This document shows, one piece after another, positions 35,001 to 42,200 of a stretch of DNA of 64,000 bases; position 1 is the stretch's first letter, and the number at the start of each line of letters is the position of its first letter. The position numbers were made by a program, and so were the translations under genes. The notes beneath the pieces were generated by a model. That model was not told the origin of the DNA, made no database searches, and saw only the letters and a list, made by a program, of their open reading frames with translations. Source of the DNA: Symbiodinium natans (lineage: Eukaryota; Sar; Dinophyceae; Suessiales; Symbiodiniaceae); NCBI GenBank assembly GCA_905221605.1, contig CAJNDS010002601.1, positions 1-64,000 on the forward strand, written 5' to 3'.

Positions 35001-38000
35001 GGGTTTAGGGCTTAGGGGGCATAGGGTACACTTTGAAGATCCACATGACACGGGCGTCGATCCGACGGCACTGTACGATCCTTGAGGACCTTTCAACAAG
35101 ATCTAACAGTATTGGGGTTCACGGTTTATAGGGTTTATAGGGTTCATAGGGCTTATGTGATTTTTTATGGTTTGTAGGGTTTATAGGGTTTTTAGGATTT
35201 AGGTTTAGGCCCGTGGTCGAACTACAGTACAAACCTACCCACAACACTTCGTCGCGAGAAACTGCCCGTTGCCTTCAGACATGTCCGTCTCGGGTTCTTG
35301 ATCAGTGGCATCAGCAGCCCAACCAAGAGCCCAAATACCCCTTAAGTAAGGAGTATACCTTAAACCATAAGAAAGATAAATCTATAGTTTAAGATCTATT
35401 CCTTAATGAAGGGGGTATTGGGCTCTCTGACATACTCCAACGTCAAGGCTAAAATTGCCACTTATTCTCGCGAAACTGCAGTGACAGCGAGTCATTATTT
35501 CACACGTCATGACAAGCTGCCGCTGTTTGTGTCACTAACTCCATTCACTGAGTGCACAAATCACTCTCGTGTTCACTGTCGGCACACCAGACTCTGTCCG
35601 CTTTACCCACAATCTTAGTAGTAGAGTAGGCAACCTTTGACCTTTTTAGGGGTATGATATTCCCTTCATAATCCCAAAGGGTAACCTTTAGTTCCCCAAG
35701 GATACTGGGCAACTAAGCAATACCCTTCCTGATTATCTGGCCCCTTATGAGTTCCTGTCGAGGATGAGCTCCCCGACAACACGTGGCCATATGGCTTCGC
35801 GTCGGTGGTCGGCAGCCTGCTTGCAGTGTTCGAGTTTTTTTTTTTTTTGCCAGGGTTGCTATTCAGGACTTAAGTTGTTTTGATATGAATAGTATGTCCA
35901 GATGTTACCGCAAACTTAAGCATAATGTCATGGGCAACATCATGGTCCCCTGATGATGGTGCCTTGATGTAAGTTTCTTAACAACCACCCAGCGGTTTGG
36001 GCATCAGGGCGTGGCAAGGCAGCCCCGCTTGAATGAAGACATCGCGAGATGGGTTTAAACCCCAAACCCTGAATCCCAAGCCCTGAACCCTTAGTATGGC
36101 AGCCTCGTAGCACTGCAAGCTCCTTAGCAAGAGCCCAGCAATCCCCAAACTAAAGCCTGACAACCCAGCAGCCTTAACGGTTTCGTGCTTAGGGTTTAGG
36201 GAAGGGCAGTCTAAGAACTAGTTCAATTAGAATCCTGGTTTTGGTGGCTTACAAGTCTTAGTAATGACAAGTAATGCAACAACATCCCGAAACCCTAAAC
36301 CCTAAAACCTAAACCCTAAACCCTAAACCCTCAACCCTAAACCCTAAACCCTAAACCCTACACTTCGTCATATGACGCTGACCAGGTTCGGTCTCCCTGG
36401 TCTTCTTCTCACGAGTGCGGAGCTTGGGAGTCTTTAGGGTTTAGGGTTTAGGGTTTAGGGAAGCTGTCTGCATGTCATGGGCCCCTCCGAAAAACCAGCC
36501 CTGTTGCCCCGGAAGCGCTGCCTTTTAGCATGGCTCAGGGTTTAGGGTTTAGGGTTTAGGGTTTAGGGTTTAGGGTTTCGGGTTTAGGGTTTAGGGTTTA
36601 GGGTTTAGGGTTTAGGGTTTAGGGTTTAGGGTTTAGGGTTTAGGGGGCCATGCTAGGTAGACTCGAAAACCTCAGGTGAAAATCGTCAGATTCTGCCTGG
36701 ATATTGGGTTGGACGTTCCGCTTTTGGGACTTGTCAACTTGTCCCAAGCAGTCAAGCACCAGACCAGACTGTTAAGGGTTCAGGGTGCAGGGTTTGGGTT
36801 TAGGGTAGACTGCTATTTGCTAAAATGGGAAACAAATCTTCCATATTCGGGCAAGACAGGGATTCTTGTTCTTTATGTTTATGGGGGGGTGGGGGGTGGG
36901 GGCTCTGAAGCAAATAGTATTAGAACCGATGAGGAAGGCCTGCTTTGTGGATGGTTTAGGAAACCCTTGGTGTGCAACAAGGCCTCCTTTGTTCTTTAAA
37001 GCTGAGGAGCCTCAGTGGTGTCCTCGTTCTCTTTCTCAGGGGTTAGTTTTGGTTTTCCCTTCGCCATGCAACTCGTGGAAAAGAGGAACCTTGTTATTCT
37101 CCGGATGACTGGGAAGTGCTAAAGTCCCAAAACACCAACCGTCTCCTCCGATGGAGCGAAGCACCAGCATCAACTGTCGTAGAGTCGACTGTCCCCTTTC
37201 CCGAAAAGTTCTTCAAAGGCTTCTACGGGGGGATACAAGGTGCTGGAACGCATTTTCCCACCCTCACAACTCAGAAGCCGTAGACCCCAAACCTCAAACT
37301 CCAAACCCTAAACCCCCAAACCCTAAACCCTAAACCCTAAAACCTATCAAAAGGTCGGCCTGGACCTCCTCTTGCGGGGTGTCGGATCGGTGCTGCGCAG
37401 CCGACGGAAGATGCAAGCCTACGAGGAGGGCCAAACTCGGCTGGAGGGTTTAGGGTTTAGGGTTTAGGGTTTAGGGCTAGAGCTGGGGTTTAGGGTTTAG
37501 GGTTTAGGGTTTAGGGTCAGTTGCAAAAGGGTTTTGGGTTTATAGCTGAGGGTCTAGGGTTTCGGCAGCGGAACAGAAGGAAAAGGTAGCCCAGTGGTAG
37601 GTACCCTTGTTGCTTTTGAGAGGTTCTATCACTCTTAGAGGCAAGCGCACCGCCAACAAAGGGTACTCTTATCAAAAATGCATATGGCTTCTGAGCTACG
37701 AAGCCTGCAAACCAGAAGTGTACGAAACCGTAAACCTAACGACCCTAAACCCTAAACCCTAAACCCTAAACCCTAAACCCTAAACCCTAAACCCTAAACC
37801 CTAAACCCTAAACCCTAAACCCTAAACCCTAAACCCTAAACCCTAAACCCACCCTAAACCCTAAACCCTAGAGGGCTTAGGGTCGCTCCGTTCAACCGTA
37901 GGGCTCTGAGGGTTCCTAGGGCTTCTCGGGGTGAGGGATGGGAGGTCCTCAGGATGACTAAACCCTAAACCCTAAACCCTAAACCCTAAACCCTAAACCC

Positions 38001-38179
38001 TAAACCCTAAACCCTAAACAAAAAACCCTGAACCCTGAACCCTGAACCCTGAACCCTGAACCCTGAACCCTGAACCCTGGACCCTAACCCTTAGTCCATC
38101 TGCTATGCAGGAAGGGGAGGGGCTGCCACAAGAAGACGACGATGACGATGACTTCGACGCAGATTTCCATGGAGCGTGA
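13971..38179 (+). CDS. Membrane pyrophosphatase (V-PPase) family-like protein, ~33 exons, catalytic residues not conserved
   Basis: About 33 exons of 25-131 bp were placed and nearly all join in phase, giving about 655 residues; canonical V-PPases have roughly 650-800, and the amino terminus is missing. Family landmarks appear in order: GFGSGASIA, RVGGGIFSKGADIGADL, INDVSGTCADLFESM, EYFTSTDYSPVR, GAIATNAHK, the helix GLVLGVVMTFAFAAN, ISPIINSLACPMIGGF, NSGQSWVAARK, IGGPFEDTTGPAL and NNFIKFVAVFAFAT. V-PPases pump protons (or sodium) using pyrophosphate through aspartate- and lysine-rich cytosolic loops. Here the DDPRNPA, DNVGDNVGD, DNAGG and GAWDNAKK motifs are replaced, and a coiled-coil-like insert lies after GADL. 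The protein ends in an acidic tail. It may be a non-catalytic paralogue, or a divergent subtype I cannot name. No frame-breaking lesion was seen. Confidence 0.8.
14010..14102 (+). other. 93-bp intron made of telomeric repeat between a 21-bp direct duplication
   Basis: A 21-bp exon sequence is present at 13995-14015 and again at 14088-14108. Between them lie only CCCCAAA and CCCTAAA units (14016-14080) and AGCAGCT. The duplication contains AAGGTC, so the first copy gives the GT donor and the second copy gives the AG acceptor; splicing restores one copy. See the matching finding. Confidence 0.8.
14103..14171 (+). CDS. V-PPase-like exon 2
   Basis: 23 codons, VMGTAGPRAVACF then AVGAALNLLS, match the early membrane helix that precedes the family GYIGM segment. 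The donor is probably GC (GCGGGG). Confidence 0.65.
15044..15104 (+). CDS. V-PPase-like exon 3
   Basis: Acceptor GCCCAG. The peptide AQVGVSVTVQGQTRLAHAKL aligns with the GMKVA-NVRTA segment of V-PPases. A GC donor (GCGCCT) gives the phase needed by the next exon. Confidence 0.65.
15355..15406 (+). CDS. V-PPase-like exon 4
   Basis: Acceptor CCTAAG; the peptide RLGLELFDALQIGIRLL fits the segment after the family NVRTA motif. The donor joining it to the next exon is unresolved. Confidence 0.55.
16341..16369 (+). CDS. V-PPase-like exon 5, 29-bp micro-exon
   Basis: Acceptor TGCGCAG; the peptide GMAGMWLLIQ corresponds to the family AVMGFLL helix start. A GA donor follows CAG. AGGACA occurs at both ends of the next intron (16368 and 16496). 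Confidence 0.6.
16498..16542 (+). CDS. V-PPase-like exon 6
   Basis: 15 codons read DTLSLSGFGSGASIA, matching the family GYGLGASSIA motif that comes just before RVGGGI. Acceptor CTAG, donor GC. Confidence 0.7.
16661..16730 (+). CDS. V-PPase-like exon 7 (RVGGGIFSKGADIGADL)
   Basis: This carries the most recognisable V-PPase signature, SMRVGGGIFSKGADIGADL. Acceptor CCAAG, GT donor after one base of a codon, joining in phase to DMEQ. Confidence 0.85.
16912..17015. mobile_element. G-family inverted-repeat element
   Basis: GAGGTTCATGGGTAGTTA and its inverted partner TAACTACCCATGGACTTCC, with GGTTAGAAGTA in between. Confidence 0.75.
17495..17568 (+). CDS. V-PPase-like exon 8, coiled-coil insert
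   Basis: The peptide DMEQNRMEEDQRLFELQKK followed by MAELE is highly charged with a heptad-like pattern. It replaces the GKVEAGIPEDDPRNPA loop of canonical V-PPases. Acceptor CTCAG, GC donor. Confidence 0.7.
18690..18790. mobile_element. I-family inverted-repeat element
   Basis: CATGTGGGTAGTTCTCTGAA and GAGAGCTACCCATGTG. Confidence 0.65.
18845..18907 (+). CDS. V-PPase-like exon 9
   Basis: The peptide EEMQDIASQLHPIDYFDVVG ends the insert and runs into the position of the family ADNVGDNVGD loop. GC donor; AGGCCA occurs at both ends of the next intron. Confidence 0.75.
18952..19054. mobile_element. E-family introner-like element
   Basis: AGAGGCCCAACACCCCTTAA to TTGGGCTCTCTGGG; V-PPase-like intron after exon 9. 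Confidence 0.65.
19405..19452 (+). CDS. V-PPase-like exon 10 (INDVSGTCADLFESM)
   Basis: 16 codons with GT-AG sites. The peptide matches the family NVGDVAGMGADLFESY block, with VSGTC in place of VAGMG. Confidence 0.85.
19500..20046. mobile_element. Cluster of D-family introner copies
   Basis: About four head-to-tail partial copies share GGTTCAAGGTTCC, AACCAACCCCAAAAAGGG and TACCCTTATTATAATATGG. They fill the intron before V-PPase-like exon 11. Confidence 0.7.
20047..20079 (+). CDS. V-PPase-like exon 11
   Basis: 11 codons, VLILGTCTIIG, phase 0, acceptor GCAAG and donor GTCAAG. The preceding intron is packed with D-family introner copies. Confidence 0.6.
20733..20783 (+). CDS. V-PPase-like exon 12
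   Basis: 17 codons, VPSFNSGLPFWIIASGK, phase 0, GT-AG. This is a membrane loop or helix region of low family conservation. Confidence 0.6.
22217..22276 (+). CDS. V-PPase-like exon 13
   Basis: 20 codons read SHEVGCSLVAYFVHVHERFT. It fits the family helix that ends with charged residues before the next membrane segment. GC donor. Confidence 0.65.
22805..22858 (+). CDS. V-PPase-like exon 14
   Basis: 18 codons, ANLLLVIGLVQLAAWASE, form a membrane helix. GT donor, phase 0. Confidence 0.65.
23050..23190. mobile_element. A-family element with a telomeric tract inside
   Basis: The left arm has ACTAGCAGTCCTCAATAGGG; then CCCTAAA-type units (23098-23153) and the right arm ATTATAGTCCCTGTAAAGGA. The outer right end is lost. 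Confidence 0.65.
23519..23618. mobile_element. B-family introner-like element
   Basis: GCAGTAGAGTAGATAACCTG at the left, AAAGGTTAACATTTAG in the middle and AGGTTACTGGACACC at the right. Confidence 0.7.
23930..23972. repeat. GA simple repeat
   Basis: A GAGAGACAGACAGAGAGA-type microsatellite, about 43 bp. Confidence 0.9.
24405..24526. mobile_element. A-family element with a telomeric tract inside
   Basis: Ends GGGATGCTCCCC and GGTGAGCATCCC. A short CCCTAAA tract (24448-24471) sits in the loop. Confidence 0.7.
24776..24934. repeat. Long interstitial CCCTAAA tract
   Basis: About 160 bp of nearly perfect units, with a short CCCCTAA patch in the middle, end five bases before the acceptor of V-PPase-like exon 15. 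Confidence 0.95.
24940..24964 (+). CDS. V-PPase-like exon 15, 25-bp micro-exon
   Basis: It reads ADGPSHPG and ends after one base of a codon, which fits the next exon phase. It follows directly on the 160-bp CCCTAAA tract at 24776. A longer exon in another frame is possible but would break phase. Confidence 0.5.
25309..25399 (+). CDS. V-PPase-like exon 16 (EYFTSTDYSPVR)
   Basis: The peptide GEYFTSTDYSPVRSLA then GIVQVVLQGA matches the family EYYTSTEYKPVR and NIIQGLA motifs. The donor is probably GA. Confidence 0.85.
26069..26129 (+). CDS. V-PPase-like exon 17
   Basis: The peptide HICIFPCDITLHYDDARFDK lies between TTGACAG and GTTTAGGG. It joins in phase on both sides but shows little family similarity. 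Confidence 0.5.
26161..26264. mobile_element. H-family inverted-repeat element
   Basis: CTTAAGAACCCCCCAAAATA and GGGGGTTCTTAAGCAGATAG. Confidence 0.7.
27212..27256 (+). CDS. V-PPase-like exon 18 (GAIATNAHK)
   Basis: 15 codons, GGIASFGAIATNAHK, GT-AG. GAIATNAHK sits where V-PPases have GPIADNAGG, so the catalytic-loop Asp and the Gly pair are changed. Confidence 0.65.
27846..27897 (+). CDS. V-PPase-like exon 19
   Basis: The peptide IIHLTTYHAMSRHRANI replaces the family AEM...VRERTDALD segment. A GC donor splits a Cys codon. Confidence 0.55.
28653..28685 (+). CDS. V-PPase-like exon 20, 33-bp, inferred from tract polarity and phase
   Basis: The island lies between a CCCTAAA tract (28583) and TTTAGGG (28690). 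It reads TIKTTSLCSK, is in phase with both neighbours, and occupies the place of the family GNTTKATTKG motif. Confidence 0.5.
28780..28902 (+). CDS. V-PPase-like exon 21
   Basis: The peptide includes VVTWASLGSTRLASQAV, FNIALTLLAQTYTELDIN and YMNVT. It matches the family GFAIGSAALASF helix and the loop after it. Acceptor TTTTTGCAG, GC donor. Confidence 0.7.
29249..29370. mobile_element. F-family introner-like element
   Basis: TAGCTGGGCTTTGGAGTAC to GTCTACTCCAAAGCTAAG; TTAG stands on both sides. Confidence 0.75.
29668..29765 (+). CDS. V-PPase-like exon 22
   Basis: The peptide GQAGLVLGVVMTFAFAAN followed by TMISCGALRIAFPPK matches the family VGLLLGAMLPFLFSA helix. GT donor, phase 0. Confidence 0.8.
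29777..29895. mobile_element. I-family inverted-repeat element
   Basis: CGGGTAGTCCTCTAAATTAG and AATTAACCCATGTGG, with GGCACCCGTATAAGAAGGAC inside. Confidence 0.65.
30439..30551. mobile_element. G-family inverted-repeat element
   Basis: ACTTGGAGGTTCATGGGTAG to CCCATGAACCTCCAAAT. Confidence 0.75.
30694..30767 (+). CDS. V-PPase-like exon 23
   Basis: The peptide PFRGLSTAQAFAKYVTQHD then IGKISQ sits at the cytosolic segment before the ISP helix. A GC donor gives the phase required by exon 24. Confidence 0.65.
31544..31607 (+). CDS. V-PPase-like exon 24
   Basis: MTISPIINSLACPMIGGFF then LG matches the family ALAIISPMVVGLVFG helix. GT donor. Confidence 0.8.
32291..32421 (+). CDS. V-PPase-like exon 25 (NSGQSWVAAR)
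   Basis: The helix SGSNVLVLCLSIFLINSG leads into QSWVAAR, which takes the place of the family GGAWDNAKK. The 5' limit may be 32291 (phase 0, reading through a telomere-like CCTAAACCCT that codes PKPY) or 32331. The donor is GA: AG followed by GACTAGGGTTTAGGG. Confidence 0.75.
32571..32668. mobile_element. H-family inverted-repeat element, diverged
   Basis: CCCTAAGAACCCCAAACC at the left and GGGGTTCTTAAGTTAGGG at the right. Confidence 0.5.
32851..32900 (+). CDS. V-PPase-like exon 26
   Basis: KFVLFGLLRDKDGNVIG continues from WVAAR through the split Arg codon. Acceptor ATGCAG, GC donor. Confidence 0.75.
33063..33110 (+). CDS. V-PPase-like exon 27
   Basis: PDSPHYANLGIGETIG corresponds to the family GSEAHKAAVTGDTVG. 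GC donor after one base of a Gly codon. Confidence 0.75.
   Translation, partial: ARTLRTMPTWALGRR
33697..33731 (+). CDS. V-PPase-like exon 28
   Basis: GPFEDTTGPAL matches the family DPFKDTSGPSL motif. The first Asp of the motif is Gly here and the second is kept. GC donor. Confidence 0.8.
33880..33993. mobile_element. C-family introner-like element
   Basis: GCCCAGTAGTACCC at the left and GGTTACTGGGCAGCC at the right; V-PPase-like intron between exons 28 and 29. Confidence 0.7.
34004..34060 (+). CDS. V-PPase-like exon 29
   Basis: AMNNFIKFVAVFAFATQQ continues GPAL in phase and matches the last-but-one family helix. The donor may be GA. Confidence 0.75.
34114..34222. mobile_element. E-family introner-like element
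   Basis: AGAGAGCCCAATACCCCTTA to AAGGGGTACTGGGCTCTTTG. Confidence 0.75.
35318..35429. mobile_element. E-family introner-like element
   Basis: AAGAGCCCAAATACCCCTTA to GGGGGTATTGGGCTCTCTG. Confidence 0.75.
35618..35727. mobile_element. B-family introner-like element
   Basis: AGTAGTAGAGTAGGCAACC to GATACTGGGCAACTAAG, full length and without a telomeric tract. Confidence 0.7.
35763..35814 (+). CDS. V-PPase-like exon 30
   Basis: DELPDNTWPYGFASVVG looks like the lumenal loop and start of the last helix. The end may be 35814 (GC donor, in phase with the next exon) or 35825 (GT). Confidence 0.55.
36386..36414 (+). CDS. V-PPase-like exon 31, 29 bp
   Basis: SVSLVFFSR completes a membrane helix. Acceptor ACCAG, donor GTGCGG. 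It is placed mainly by phase and by flanking tracts. Confidence 0.45.
37354..37443 (+). CDS. V-PPase-like exon 32
   Basis: 30 codons, VGLDLLLRGVGSVLRSRRK then MQAYEEGQTRL, form a basic cytosolic tail. The donor is GA (GAGGGTTTAGGG). Confidence 0.65.
37590..37702. mobile_element. D-family introner-like element, diverged
   Basis: GTAGCCCAGTGGTA at the left and TTCTGAGCTACGAAG at the right. Confidence 0.55.
37740..38082. repeat. CCCTAAA block grading into CCCTGAA
   Basis: Two CCCTAAA tracts (37740-37872 and 37957-38022) are followed by eight CCCTGAA-type units (38027-38082), a homogeneous variant patch. It precedes the last V-PPase-like exon. Confidence 0.9.
38111..38179 (+). CDS. V-PPase-like exon 33, acidic tail and stop
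   Basis: EGEGLPQEDDDDDDFDADF then HGA and TGA. Acceptor ATGCAG. The tail is unlike canonical V-PPase ends, and its membership rests on phase and order. Confidence 0.55.
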   Translation, partial: EGEGLPQEDDDDDDFDADFHGA

Positions 38180-39223
38180 TCCGGTGATCCGGCAGATGCA
38201 AGAACGCACGCCAGGGTTTAGGGTTTAGGGTTTAGGGTTTAGGGTTTAGGGTTCGGCAGTGCCGGATTCAAAAAGGGCATTGAGGAAGGAGCAACCGAAG
38301 CCATTTGTGGTCCTTGAGCCCCTCCTGTGAACCCTTGCAATCTTCAGCCACGAGCCCTCCATTCCAGCACCCCTAAACCCTAAACCCTAAACCCTGAAGT
38401 TCTTTGTACAGGGAGTGTTCAAAATCTCTGCGGTGCACCTGGCACCCTGCCAAGCACACTTTCAACAGAAGCCGTTGCAATTGCTGAATAATGACTGAAA
38501 GGCTCCTGACAGTAAGCTTTCTCTTTAGGCATACCAGTGAAGGGGGGAAGCTACGTCTTCAATTTGAAAGTGTCGGCCGTGCACGAGAACATCCGGATGC
38601 TGCAGTGCTAAAGCACAGCCTGTCTTCTGGCATGTTCGGCTGTAGCTGGGCTTTGGAGTACTCTACTTTGATACTTTTTTTGGTTCTGGGTTCTATTATA
38701 GCTATACTTATTACCTAAAAAGTATATACTTTTTTTCCAGGGTCTACTCCAAAGCTAAGGTAGTGGAAGTAGGTACGTAGCGTCATAGATCAGGAGGTGT
38801 TCGCCCAACGTGGTGCAGATGACGAAATGTTGGCATCATCCAGCTGTGTGAAGCACACATAACATGGAGGCATGCCTGCGTACGTGGGATGCGCGCACGC
38901 CGTGTGAATGTAGGCCGAGCGATCGATGAATACATGTAGATATCGCTGTCTGCGTGCAGCTACTGATTTCTTCAAATTCATTTCAGGCACTCCTATTCTC
39001 AGCACACGCATATCAGTAGCAGCATGTATCAGGTTCAGCTCAGCTATCACGAAGGAATTTGAATTCATCGGGAGCGGGGCCCACTCTAGGCCACAGGGTC
39101 GCCTCTGGTGCAGACTCGTTTTCAGGGCCGGGGGGGTCAAGTGTAGGCGTGTGCAGACATGCAGACATGCGCACGCGCGAAATTTCAGGCTGGGAAGCTG
39201 ACCCACATTGATTCCTGATGGCA
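38180..39223. other. Probable spacer between genes
   Basis: It holds a TTTAGGG tract, a short CCCTAAA tract and an F-family introner (38640-38763). The 208-codon minus-strand frame at 38790-39416 overlaps a D-family introner and has no recognisable domain, so it is not called as a gene. Confidence 0.5.
38640..38763. mobile_element. F-family introner-like element
   Basis: GTAGCTGGGCTTTGGAGTAC to CTACTCCAAAGCTAAGGTAG; GTAG stands on both sides. Confidence 0.75.
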
Positions 39224-39277
39224 GTTGAGGCCAGAACCCTACGCAGACTTCAACGATTTCTTGCGAATGCCCGGGGC
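39224..39277 (+). CDS. Candidate exon
   Basis: Acceptor TGGCAG; LRPEPYADFNDFLRMPG; possible GC donor (GCTTAGG). Confidence 0.45.
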
Positions 39278-42200
39278 TTAGGCTCTTACTCCTTGCTGAT
39301 CTTGGTAGCGCAGAGGTACCCTGCCGGTCTGTTGGGGTTTGTGAAGGTAACCCAACTACTCGTAGCACCCCAAAAAGGGCGCTTACTGGGCTACCAAGTC
39401 GGATTGCGCAACACACAGAAACCCTGAATTGTCTGACGCATGGGCGGAGGTGCCCGGGGAGATGTCAAAAGTTGTCAGCATGGCTGCTGGAATGGTGCAT
39501 CTGCAACACTCACATCCGCGCCGAAGAAGTAGATGCGGCTCTCAAGCGCCAGGCCCTGAGTTCTAACCCTGAACCCTGAACCCTAGGCCCTAAACCCTAA
39601 ACCCTAAACACCCAACACCCTAAACCCTAAACCCTAAACCAGCCAAAGCAGCAGCTTCTTCAGGCTGCGGCTGAAGAACGCGCGGGAGATTGCAAAACAG
39701 CGATCCGCTGGGCGCCCAGACGCTGCACAGCCGTTAGTGCTTGAGGGGTTTAGGGTTTAGGGTTTAGGGTTGAGGTTTCGTTGAGTGTCACCCAGTTCTG
39801 CACATCCGTGCCACAAGCCCATCACATAGCGATTCTCTGGGCACAGGTGTAGCAGGCGCAAGCAACCATTCCCAAACGGCTAACCTGCGACTGTTGAGGA
39901 GTGGTCCTTGAAAGTATTCACCAGAACCACTGCCACCACTGTGAAGGGAGCGGCTGTCACAGGAGCAAATGGACACTGCCCTTAACGTCAAGCAACCACC
40001 TTGCACTCCCTTCCGCAAGGGATTTGCGGGTCTAAGTTGCAGGGGCTTTTGCGAGCCCGAGGTAGTGCGTTATCCTCTCCAAACAATTTGAACTCGTAAC
40101 CCCGAAGCCCTTTTTTCCAAAAGGGTTCTTCAAACCGGTCCTCAGCCCCAAGACGACAACCTCGTACTCGAGGAGGTCCAAAGTACCGTAGACACCGTTG
40201 ATGGAGTCTAAGGCATTGAGGGTCTCCTGGGGGTCGAATACTTCGAAAAGCCAGATGTTTGGGGGTTTGGGGATGTCCTTGGCTTGCACTGTCTTGAGAA
40301 TCTCATGAGATAAAGCGAAGCGGGTTGAGTCTTTGGTTCCGGCAGATATCGCGTAGAGCCCGGATGCAAAAACGGGGTTTAGGGCTTAGGCCTAGGCTTG
40401 GGGTTTACTGGGCTACGACCCTAAACCCGAAAACCCTAAACCCTAAACCCTAAACTCAAACCCTGAAATTTAAACCCTATAAGCCCTAAACATTGATAAG
40501 CGAAGTCTCAAGAGCGCCCCCAGCAGGCACTCGCCTCCAACAAGGACGTCAACTCCTCAGAGCTCCACTGGTGGCCGTGCAGGGTTTAGGGTTTAGGGTT
40601 TAGGGTGTAGGGTTTAGGGTACAATGATGGCGATGTTGGAGATCGTGAGATCGCGAGATCGCCCTAAACCTTAAACCCTCCCCCCCCCCCCCTTCTCCCC
40701 CCCCCCTTCACCCCCCTTCCCCCCCCCCCCCCCCTTCCCCCCCCTCCCCCCTTCCCCCCCCCTCTTCGCTCTCCCTGCCCCAGGATAGGATCGAACTTGG
40801 AGCAATCCGCACTCCAGGTCAGGATTGATGTGGTCGATGGCTCCATTGATCCATCGCTCGCCCGCGCCTTATTTCCCTAGTTCTTTTTTGTGGGAAGGGT
40901 TTAGGGTTCAGGGTTCAGGGTTTCGTTTGGGGGGGAGGTCTCTGGGACATGGGCTTTGACCATGTCGAAGCCCGGAAGCAGCAGACCCTACAACTCTCAG
41001 GGTCGTCAAGTCAAAGGCGGAGAATACTTACGTAATTTGTTGATATCTTAGCAGCTGAGTCGGTAACCTTTAACCTTTTGGGGCATATATAGTTTTACCA
41101 TAATTTTAACGCTACGCGACCCGCCTCGGACCGGCCCAGCGCATCCACGTGAGCATGGTGATTCCGCAGCGCCCAAGTCGCTGGACCCCAAGCAGTAAGG
41201 GTTGGGTCTAGGGTTTAGGGTTCGGGTTTATGGTTTATGGTTTGGGGTTTAGGGTTGAGGGTTAGTTTAGGGTTGAGGGCTTAGGGCTCAAGGTTCACGG
41301 TTTGGGGTTTAGGGTTTTTTGGGTTTAGGGTTCAAGGTTCAAGGTTGAGGGTTGAGACGGTTGATCGTAAAGTTGAGCCAGGCCCCGCAGGGGGAGAGAA
41401 GGGGGGTGGGGGGGGTCGCACCGTGGGGATTGGGGTGGGGGGGCCCTGCTGGGACGGGCTTCAACTGCCTCTCATCCTGGCGAAGTGCGCTTGCGGACCC
41501 CGGTTTCACGGGGGGGGTACCCATTTGAGGCAAAAAAAGGGGTCCAATTTTTTGGCCGAGGGTACTCAGCAAGTAGGATATAAACCCTACGGAATGCATC
41601 ACCAACTACGGATGAGTCGGTCTAAGGCATGTTGCTCATCTCTAACCCTAAGGGTCCATGTACCTCATTGTTATGTACTTGGGCCCTAAAGTCCCTAAAT
41701 AAGAGGTACTTTAAGACCCCCCTAAACCCTAAGCCCTAAGCCCTAAACCCTAAACCCTAAGTGCTTTGCGCATGCCTTGGTCTCTGAGGTGACGCCTGAT
41801 CTGATGTCACAAGTGCCGCTGCCTCGGGGGCTGAGATCGTCAGAAACAGACCGTTTAGGGTTTAGGGTTTAGGGTTTAGGGTTTAGGGGTTGATAGCATC
41901 CTTCGGGCTTGATTGGGGGGGGGGGGGTACCAAAAAGACGTCCTCATGCTGAGAAACCAACCCATCTGAGCAGAAAAAAACAAAGACTCCTTGGATAATG
42001 GGCCGGGCTCGGTCGTTCTTTAGGGTTTAGGGTTCAGGGTTTAGGGTTTAGGGTTTAGGGTCTAGGGTTTAGGGTGGTCCACCCCGAAGACAATAGCTTT
42101 AAGGGATGGACCATGGCGTGTTTTTTTCCCGAAAGCTGGGCAGATAAAGGCGAAAACCTTGTGGTCACTGCGGGAGGGGGATGTTCGGAGAGCCCAATAC

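Noticed and set aside
38790-39416. 208-codon minus-strand ORF
   Set aside because: It overlaps a D-family introner and a + strand candidate exon, has no domain I recognise and mixed, low-complexity composition.
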